Positions 19,252-25,712 of a stretch of DNA of 25,712 bases are shown here, one piece after another. Positions within the stretch are counted from its first letter, which is position 1. Every line of letters starts with the position of its first letter. The DNA lies in NCBI GenBank assembly GCA_000695325.1, contig AVPN01000162.1, positions 62,119-87,830 on the forward strand, read 5' to 3'. The notes beneath the pieces were generated by a model. The model did not search any database, had not been told where the DNA came from, and worked only from the letters and a program-made list of their open reading frames with translations. The position numbers were made by a program, and so were the translations under genes. Origin of the DNA: Pleurobrachia bachei. Lineage: Eukaryota; Ctenophora; Tentaculata; Cydippida; Pleurobrachiidae.

Positions 19252-20062
19252 ACAAAGGAACCAGTAGTGACCAATGAAACCAGTAGAAACCGAGGAAAAC
19301 CCGTAGTTACCATTAGTAACCGAGGAAATCCAGACTCTAGTATAACCCCAAGAAAACCAGTAGTAACCATAGGAACCAGTAGAAACCCAGTATAACCCCA
19401 AGAAAACCAGTAGTAACCATAGGAACCCAGTAGAAACCCAAGAAAACCATTATTAGGAACTCAGAACCCAGGAAGTGTAGAAGAAAGAAGGAAATTCAGA
19501 GGCAGGTAGATTTCAGTGAACGACTAACCACTCCTAAGAACGACCGAAGCTTTCAATGAATAGATGATGTTTCAGGTACTTTTTGAACTCTGTAACAGAG
19601 GCTGATTCTCTTAGGAGTCGTGGTAGGCTGTTCCATACGACTGGGCCAGCTATAGAGATACCACGTTTAGTAACATTGTGTCGAAGCTTGAGGCTACAGT
19701 GTATTTTCTCTTCCAGTAGCGTACTATCGTCGTCAGCTCGAAGTCCAATCTGTTTTCTCTGCCTCATTCCAACATCATCCTTCATGTATTCTGGAGTCTG
19801 ACCGTGTACCACATTGTACATCAACAGAGCGATTTTATATTGGATCCTTGCAGTAATAGGTAGAAAGTGGAGTTCCTTGCTTAATGCTGTTATTCCTCTT
19901 CGCTTCTTCCAGTTGAACACGTAACGTATGGCCGAGTTTTGCACTTTCTGCAGGCGTTTTAGTTGCGATTTGTTAATGCCGTAGAGAAGTGAGTTACAAA
20001 AGTCCAGTTTTGAGTGAACGAAAACGTTTACCATCCGGATCCTCGAGTCCTTGTCCATCATT

Positions 20063-20112
20063 GGGGGATAGGCGGTCTCCAATAAGTCCATCGGGTATGT
20101 AGGGGCATGGTG
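20063..20112. other. 50-nt in-place complement, block A
   Basis: Every base is the Watson-Crick complement, in the same order, of 18965-19014 in LINE copy 1. The flanking bases on both sides are identical between copies, so the edges are exact. Confidence 0.97.
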
Positions 20113-20281
20113 GTGTGACACATGTTTGTCCATCTTCAATCTATCATCGAAAATAACGCCAAGGTTCCTCGCATATGGTGACGCCTCAACCACTCTATCG
20201 AATAGCTGTATCTCCATTGGGTTGTCATCACGATCATGTATTGATTTTATGATCATAACCTCAGTCTTCCCAGCGTTTAAT

Positions 20282-20331
20282 AAGTCAGCCAAAGCTCGGT
20301 AGGTGAAGACCTAAAGGTTATCCGTCAGTAA
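20282..20331. other. 50-nt in-place complement, block B
   Basis: Base-by-base complement, in the same order, of 19184-19233 in LINE copy 1, at the same 1098-nt offset as block A and with identical flanks. Confidence 0.97.
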
Positions 20332-20497
20332 GAGTCTGGCTTCGGTTGTAGTGAAATCCTGGGTTTTGAAGGAGCAATATAGTTGGGAATCGTCAGCATA
20401 TAGGTGTATCTTCATTCCGTGGGTCCTGGCGATCTGTTCTAGCTCCTTGGTATAAAGAATAAATAAGATCGGACCGAGAATGCTCCCCTGGGGCACA

Positions 20498-20547
20498 GGA
20501 TAAAAATGGTTGGCGAGACGACTACAGAGTAAAGGCTAGAACTGACT
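20498..20547. other. 50-nt in-place complement, block C
   Basis: Base-by-base complement, in the same order, of 23012-23061, which is the LINE sequence that should directly follow 20497 in an intact element. Confidence 0.96.
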
Positions 20548-20875
20548 GTCGTTACTCCCAGTACTTTTTTACTTTTGACAGTTTTTGGGATAGTCAGTGT
20601 GCATATCACGTTTGATTGCTATTTAAAAGAATATTTAATGTTATTTGATTATGGTGATGACTGATGGTGCACCATTTTGGTAGAAAAATCCCAACTAGGG
20701 CCACATCGGGAATTCTTGTAATTCTTGTAATTCTTGTAAAACTTGATATGTGTAGGCTCTTTCTACTGTCTAGTAGACAACCGTTTTGATATCCAGTGAA
20801 GAGTAAACTGTATAATAAATAACGATATATTGATTATAAACTCCCCTGATGGTAGAAATATAGAGTTGGTCTCGA
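20548..20875. other. No gene seen; region upstream of the PH-domain gene
   Basis: AT-rich non-LINE sequence with a short TTCTTGTAA triplication near 20712-20740. It may hold the promoter or 5' UTR of the PH-domain gene; no motif can be assigned. Confidence 0.4.
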
Positions 20876-22411
20876 ATGGCCGACTCAATAGTTCACAGTG
20901 GATCACTACTCAAGTACAAATCACTCTTGAAATGGTCGCCCCGCAACTTTGTTCTCACTCAGGATAACTTTTATTGTGCCGAGGTAAGCCGAGTCGACAA
21001 CTTGGAACCGAACTACACAAGTAAAAAACCAATCAGAACTTTATATTTAGGTCACGTGAATGGTTATCAGCCAATCAGGGACCAGTGTTTCCTTAAATTA
21101 ACCCCTCAATTTGCAGGATGGTTCCGAGTTGACAGTACACATTTCCAATCTCAAACTGATAAACGCCAGTGGGAAATGTTTTAATGTTGAGGATAGTGCT
21201 ATAGGCACTGTTATTTATCTCAAAGCATCTTCAGTTCCCGAGAAGATACAATGGATAAATGCTATCAACAGTCATACAGGTAGTTCTAGCTGTTAATTAC
21301 TCTTGCAAAGAGGTAGCGGCAAGAGTCAATTGCTTTCAAATTTCAATGGTACAGCCGTTACCTCTCGGCTATCTGTTTTATTTCCAGTTTACCCTACATT
21401 ACTCAGCCCCCGATCCGGCTCTAATTGCCTCATTCCTTTTCAAGGCACGATAGTGTTTAAAGGTGTATTGCAAAAGTGGACCAATGTTATTAAGGGCTGG
21501 CAGAACAGATACTTTATTCTTTTCAAAGACAGGTACTTGTCTAGTGTGTCTAGTGTGTTTAGTTTGTTTGTTTGTTTAGGTTGCTTATTTAGTTTGTTAA
21601 GTTTGTGTAGGTTGTCTACAGGAAGCGACCGAATATTCAGTTCGGTTCGGTTCGGTTCGGTGATTCGGTGTTTTTTCGGTGATTCGGTTCGGTTCGGTTC
21701 GGTGGAAATTTTAACCGAATTTTACCGAATTTTTGTCCAAAAAATGGCCAGAAATCGAGCTTTTTCAGCCATGATTTTTCAATAATTTCACGGAAATTTT
21801 TTGGATTTTAGCAAACTTGTGAAATCTAACCTCATTATGAAACTCACTTCTACACTCATGCGTATGTACAAGTCTTTTAATTAGCTTTGACATCAGAAAA
21901 AACGACTATTATTTGTAACCCTGTCTCATGGAAAAATTCGGTTCGGTTCGGTGACCGAAATTCGGTTCGGTTCGGCTCGGTATAAACATTTTAAAAATTC
22001 GGTTCGGTGGAAAAAGTCCCGATTCGGTCGTTTCCTGGTTGTCTAGTGTGTCTCGTTTGTTTGTTTGTTTAGGTTGCTTTTTTAGTTTTCCCAGCAGTGT
22101 GTAATTACACAAATAATGATTGTATGACTCCTAGCTCACGTTATGCACATAATCCTTTATGTCTCTTTCTCTCTCGTTTTACAAACATTTAATCCCTCAT
22201 TTTCACTCAACCATACCAAAACTACTTTCCTAGAGTATGATAGCAATATCAAGTTACTAAAACTTCATATCTTCCTCTCCACTATTTCAGGCTTTGTTAC
22301 TACCTGAAGCAAGAAGCAGAGGGTGAAACACCATTGAGGCGAGGTACTATCATCCTATCTAGGCAGCAAATTACTGTGTCTAACAGCAACAACGCCAACG
22401 GGTTTGATCTG
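20876..22411 (+). CDS. Tandem PH-domain protein, second PH of OSBP/CERT/FAPP type (3' end missing)
   Basis: Exons 20876-20983, 21117-21279, 21445-21532 and 22291-22411 join in phase and end at a GTGAGT donor in phase 0. Exons 1-2 form a first PH domain: HSGSLLKYKSLLKWSPRNFVL at its start and PEKIQWINAIN, with the Trp of the C-terminal helix, at its end. Exons 3-4 begin a second PH: FKGVLQKWTNVIKGWQNRYF, then CYYLKQEAEG and LRRGTIILS. The K-W-T-N-x-x-x-G-W-Q-x-R pattern is that of PH domains in OSBP, ORP9, CERT and FAPP, which bind PI4P at Golgi membranes; that role is inferred. The end of the second PH and any lipid-transfer domain are not visible. The antisense LINE begins 600 bp downstream, and placement is doubtful given block C. 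Confidence 0.75.
20993..21094. mobile_element. hAT-type MITE remnant in PH-gene intron 1
   Basis: GGAACCGAAC near the left end, then the family interior AACCAATCAGA, GGTCACGTGA and TTATCAGCCAATCAGGGACC. The right terminus is eroded (TTTCCTTAAATTAA). Confidence 0.6.
21619..22037. mobile_element. Non-autonomous hAT-like element with TTCGG-repeat ends
   Basis: 419 bp flanked by the exact 8-bp direct repeat GTTGTCTA (21611-21618 and 22038-22045). Termini are CAGGAAGCGACCGAAT and CAGGAAACGACCGAAT (one mismatch). Subterminal regions are arrays of TTCGG with inverted CCGAA copies. No transposase is encoded. The termini closely match the short MITEs at 6449 and 7771, so all probably use one transposase source. 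It sits in intron 3 of the PH-domain gene. Confidence 0.88.
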
Positions 22412-23011
22412 GTGAGTTTTGTATTTTCTTTTTCATGGAGGCTGTCTCTACTTGGGTTGAGATGAAGCGTTGGAACCATAGAGTTTCCTTTCCCCGGCAT
22501 GGTTTTCTATACACCGCACCCCATTTTGACACTCAAATATATTTTTGGTCTGTGAGAGCTGTGAGTTATTCAATGGTGTAATATCATACAATCTGTTCCC
22601 TCTTCTCCCCACACAACATAAAACACACATTCAATGTGGAAATTATGTTACGATCTTATTATACACCCGCACATTCTAACTACCCCCTGCGTTTATCGTG
22701 ATGCTATTAGCTTTACTTGGTAAATGGTAGTCTACTAGAGCAAGTTACTGCATGTAAACTGTAATTGCATACTTACCGATATTTGTGTATGGTGTTATCA
22801 CCCCCTGTCCCGAGAACTGTTTTTTTTCCCTGCGTGTGTGTTGCAAGACTGGAATGATGCGCGTTCAGGGCATGTTTCAAGTTCCACGTGTCATAGCACA
22901 GCCACTAATTAGATTAACGAATAATTATTCACACTAGGTTCAAGCCCAGACAATTCCTAACACTCTAGATCAAACCCGAACTTGAATGGATAAACACAAG
23001 CCAGGTTATGG
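22412..23011. other. No gene seen
   Basis: Intronic or intergenic sequence between the last visible PH exon and the antisense LINE. I recognise no exon; a 14-nt string ACCGCACCCCATTT is shared with 12058-12071. Confidence 0.4.
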
Positions 23012-25300
23012 CCTATTTTTACCAACCGCTCTGCTGATGTCTCATTTCCGATCTTGACTGATGCTGTTCTTCCGGTGAGGTAAGAACGGAACCATTTGAG
23101 AGCTGTTCCACATATTCCATATTGCTTCTCGAGTTTCACAAGCAACGTATTATGATCGATTGTATCAAACGCTGCGCTCAAGTCTAAAAGAAGAAGAATC
23201 TGTTATGAGCAGAAGGTCATCAAGGATTTTAACCGTTGCTGTTTCTACACTGTGACTTGTTCGGTATGCTGACTGAACTTTACCTAGTAATCCATTTGAC
23301 TCCAGATAATGTGTGAGTTGGAGTGCCACCGCCTTCTCAATCAGCTTGGACACAAAGCTCAGATTAGAAACAGGTCGATAGTTCTTCAAGTCATCTTTGT
23401 CTCCTTCCTTTAGTTTGAACGCTGGCCTAACAAGAGCCTTTTTCAATTCAGAAGGGAACTCACCAGTGGTTAGACTTGTGTTCACCATTTTAGCCATAAC
23501 TTCTATCAACTCAGGCAAGAGCTGCGATACCATAGAGGTTGGAAGAGGGTCTAGGTCACAGTGCTTATAGGCCATGGAGCGAATGATTTTGATTAACTCT
23601 TCATCCTTCAGTTCTTGAAACTTATCTAGTTTACAACTTAGTACAGGATCCTCTAATTCCGGAGAAGGGCCCATGTTTTCAGCATCTTTCTCAATAGTTT
23701 CATAGATATCGTCAATTTTCTTCTTGAAATAGTTGGCAAAAGCTTCAGCTAATTCTGCATCCTCGTAACCGCTCGGCCGTTCTTTAGGAACCTTATCTCT
23801 TCCCAGTAAGTAGTTAGTTAACCTATAAAAGGCGGCGGCATTGTCTTTGGAGTCTTTAATCTTCTTGTAGAAGAAGTCCTGCCTAGTCGCTCTGATGGTT
23901 GAGCTTGCTTCTGCATTCGCTCTCTTGAGTTCATACAGTTCACAAGATTGTACCACCTTTCCGCTTTCCTCCTTTTCCGTTTTGCAGCTTGGCAGGCGAG
24001 ATTGTACCAGATTGGTCTATCTTTTTGAGGCACTATCCTTGGGATTTCCGGTGCCACCTCATCAAGAAACTTCCTTAGTTCACTGTTATAAAGCTGGACC
24101 AGTTCATCCAGAGACAAGGATAGATCAAGACCAACTAATTCAGATTGATTTATCTTCTCCACAAAGGTATCAATATCAACATCCTTGAAAGACCTGCTCA
24201 AGATGGTCTTTGTCAGGCCATGCTGATGTGATTTTCCGATGTGGTACCGGAAGCTGACAAGAAAGTGATCTGGTAGGTATGTTTTTGCTTCAGAGTTGAT
24301 TGACGTAACTCCTGCAGAGTCAGCAGCGTCTCGTGTGATAACCAAATCCAGCGTACCCTGATCCTTGTGTGTCGGTACATTTACCATCTGTTTCCAACCA
24401 TGATCCTCCAAGACTCCAAGAAAGTCTGATGACAGTCTATCGTCAGGGCGTTCAACATGAACGTTAAAATCACCAACGACAAGGGAACCCTATTTCAGAA
24501 AAGTTGTGTAAAAAGTCCTCCCAGTCATCTAGAAACACGGAGTTCCTTCTCCTCGTCGGCGAGCTATAAACTACCGCAATAGTTGTACGACTGACGTCTT
24601 TCCCACTTATGGTAGCCTCAAGATATTCAAAAGAGTTGTACTGTTTGTGTTTTCTTGGCGGAGTTACACTTAGCTCGGACCTGTACATTATCGCTACCCC
24701 TCCACCCTTTCTCCCATGTCCCCGACTTCTACTCAAAAGGGAGTATCCAAATTCCTCCATGAATCTCCTGATCGCTGACTCGTCCTCTTTCATCCACGTC
24801 TCAGTTAAGCATACAACATCAAGGTTTTGCTGGATGGCTTCTTCGATTATATCAATTTCTCTGTTCTGGCTTTTTATGGAACGGCAGTTTATGTTCCCGA
24901 ACTTTAGGTGCGACTCCGGTTTTTTGAGACCTCCTCCATATGTTTCAAAAGCATCGGGCAGCCTTGATATCCAGCATGATGAGTTGTTGCCTTACAGTTT
25001 GAACACTGGTGGGTTTCTCTTTGGTTCATTGTAGTACAGGAGCTGGTTGCGTGATCCTTGGCACAGTACATGCACGTCGGTGGATCCTCTTTCAGTTTGG
25101 ATGGACATGCCTCCTCATTGTGACCGGGTTTTTGACAGTAATGGCATTGCTTGAAAAATGCATGGGTTTCAACTCGACACCTTGTTAGATCAAAGTTTAC
25201 CTTACCCATTTGTAGCATAGAATCCCTCAGCTCAGGACTAACTCGAAGCCTGATGTTCATCAGCTCGGGTTTAGATGGCCCGTTGTGCACAAAAAATTGC
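23012..25300 (-). mobile_element. CR1/Jockey-group LINE, 5' half (ORF1, endonuclease, start of RT)
   Basis: Minus strand from right to left. ORF1 remnant (about 25311-24904) has three zinc knuckles: CHYCQKPGHNEEAC, then CMYCAKDHATSSC and CSNCKATTHHAGYQGC. ORF2 follows in an overlapping frame with an APE-type endonuclease (NCRSIKSQN, LTETWMKEDES, GGGVAIMYRS, VVGDFNVH, GTLDLVI), then reverse transcriptase ([48 protein letters not shown]). Frame breaks near 24484, 23950 and 23185 show it is inactive. Similarity ends abruptly at 23012, just before the V-P-Q-G-S motif, which is found instead at 20497 and below. Loss of a 3' half is unusual for LINEs, which normally lose the 5' end. Confidence 0.88.
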
Positions 25301-25712
25301 CCGGTGTCTCAGGCGTGGTGATCTCTTATCTATTTGGTTTCTTCTATTCTGCTGTGGGTCATCTCCTATTTGTTTCTCATGCGTAACCTGGTCTCCTGGA
25401 TCTCTTGGCTAGCGAAGACCTTTGAACTAGACGGACTCTCTTAACGCAGCGCTTAGCAAATTTTGCAAACTGAAACTTCAAAATTTGGAAACTTAAATTT
25501 AAAAAAATCTGAGCTCGATTCTGAACGCGCGGCGTGAATTCTGGTTTTGCGCGGCATAAATTCTGGTTTTGCGCGCCCGCGCCGCGACCCGGATTTTTAA
25601 TTTGAATTTGATTTTTTTTAATTGAATGATTTGTTTAAATTAAAATCGGACTTTATTTAATTTGTTGGAATGCGCTACAATCCCCTCGTTTGCGCCGCCG
25701 CGCCACACCGCA
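25301..25712. other. Possible LINE 5' leader, then GC-rich unclassified end
   Basis: To about 25440 this may be degraded ORF1 sequence. Beyond it a short direct repeat, AATTCTGGTTTTGCGCG, occurs twice near 25537-25577 in a CG-rich setting. No gene recognised. Confidence 0.35.

Larger units (their letters stand above)
19252..20497 (-). mobile_element. CR1/Jockey-group LINE, 3' half, tandem copy 2
   Basis: Head-to-tail repeat of copy 1 (offset 1098 nt in the body), extending further 5' to include VPQGSILGPILF and the catalytic YADD box (HLYADDSQLYC). The body is almost identical to copy 1 except for two 50-nt blocks (20063-20112 and 20282-20331) that are complements of the copy 1 sequence. Its 3' tail contains one extra repeat of about 54 nt relative to copy 1. 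Confidence 0.88.

Noticed and set aside
19252-19401. N-terminal YWVSTGSYGYYW-type segment of the LINE copy 1 open frame
   Set aside because: It is a chance translation of the AACCAGTAGTAACC tail repeat of the neighbouring LINE copy, not protein-coding sequence.
20498-20547. Block C as an ordinary inverted repeat or target-site duplication
   Set aside because: Neither the direct sequence nor the reverse complement matches 23012-23061; only the non-reversed complement does.
21640-22020. TTCGG arrays as telomeric or centromeric repeat
   Set aside because: They lie inside a bounded element with terminal inverted repeats and an 8-bp target duplication.
22937-22950. AGGTTCAAGCCCAG as a tRNA T-arm (B box)
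   Set aside because: No A box, acceptor stem or cloverleaf could be formed around it.

Overview
The window is eukaryotic, gene-dense DNA with short spliceosomal introns (GT/AG, mostly about 50-350 bp), probably from an early-branching metazoan such as a sponge; I infer the lineage only from compactness and gene content. There are no bacterial operons, CRISPR arrays, tRNAs or rRNAs that I can see.

Layout. 1-1695: no recognisable gene, a pogo-like MITE and two microsatellites. 1696-5889 (+): ten visible exons of a coiled-coil protein with a C-terminal CAP-Gly domain; about 1 kb containing its coiled-coil exons is tandemly duplicated, and the copies are fused in frame. 6599-13615 (-): a TFG (Trk-fused gene) orthologue rebuilt exon by exon, with PB1 domain, short coiled coil and P/Q/Y-rich tail. 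Exons 3-5 are present twice in a 1.4 kb near-identical duplication, intron 2 holds LINE fragments and the first two exons of an unrelated gene beginning M-G-C-G-T-S, and the PB1 exon's splice donor sits in a 36-nt tandem array. 14119-15921 (+): an arylsulfatase-type gene, divergent from TFG, with an assembly gap and a disturbed first intron. 15922-18200: no gene found; a 33-bp palindrome and simple repeats. 18209-20497 (-): tandem 3' halves of a CR1/Jockey-group LINE. 20876-22411 (+): four exons of a protein with two PH domains, the second of the OSBP/CERT/FAPP type; one intron carries a hAT-like element with an 8-bp target duplication. 23012-25300 (-): the 5' half of the same kind of LINE (zinc-knuckle ORF1, APE endonuclease, start of the reverse transcriptase).

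The strangest signal is in the LINE at 20063-20547. Three blocks of exactly 50 nt are the base-by-base complement of the expected sequence WITHOUT reversal (20063-20112, 20282-20331, 20498-20547), with exact edges and about 217 nt spacing. Known biology does not produce this; it most likely marks an assembly or data-processing fault, and the third block lies at the base where the LINE is split by the PH-gene segment. Placement of 20498-23011 should therefore be treated as doubtful. I found no convincing new biological system; the best biological leads are the TFG splice-donor array, the in-frame exon duplication in the CAP-Gly gene, and the linked hAT/MITE family.
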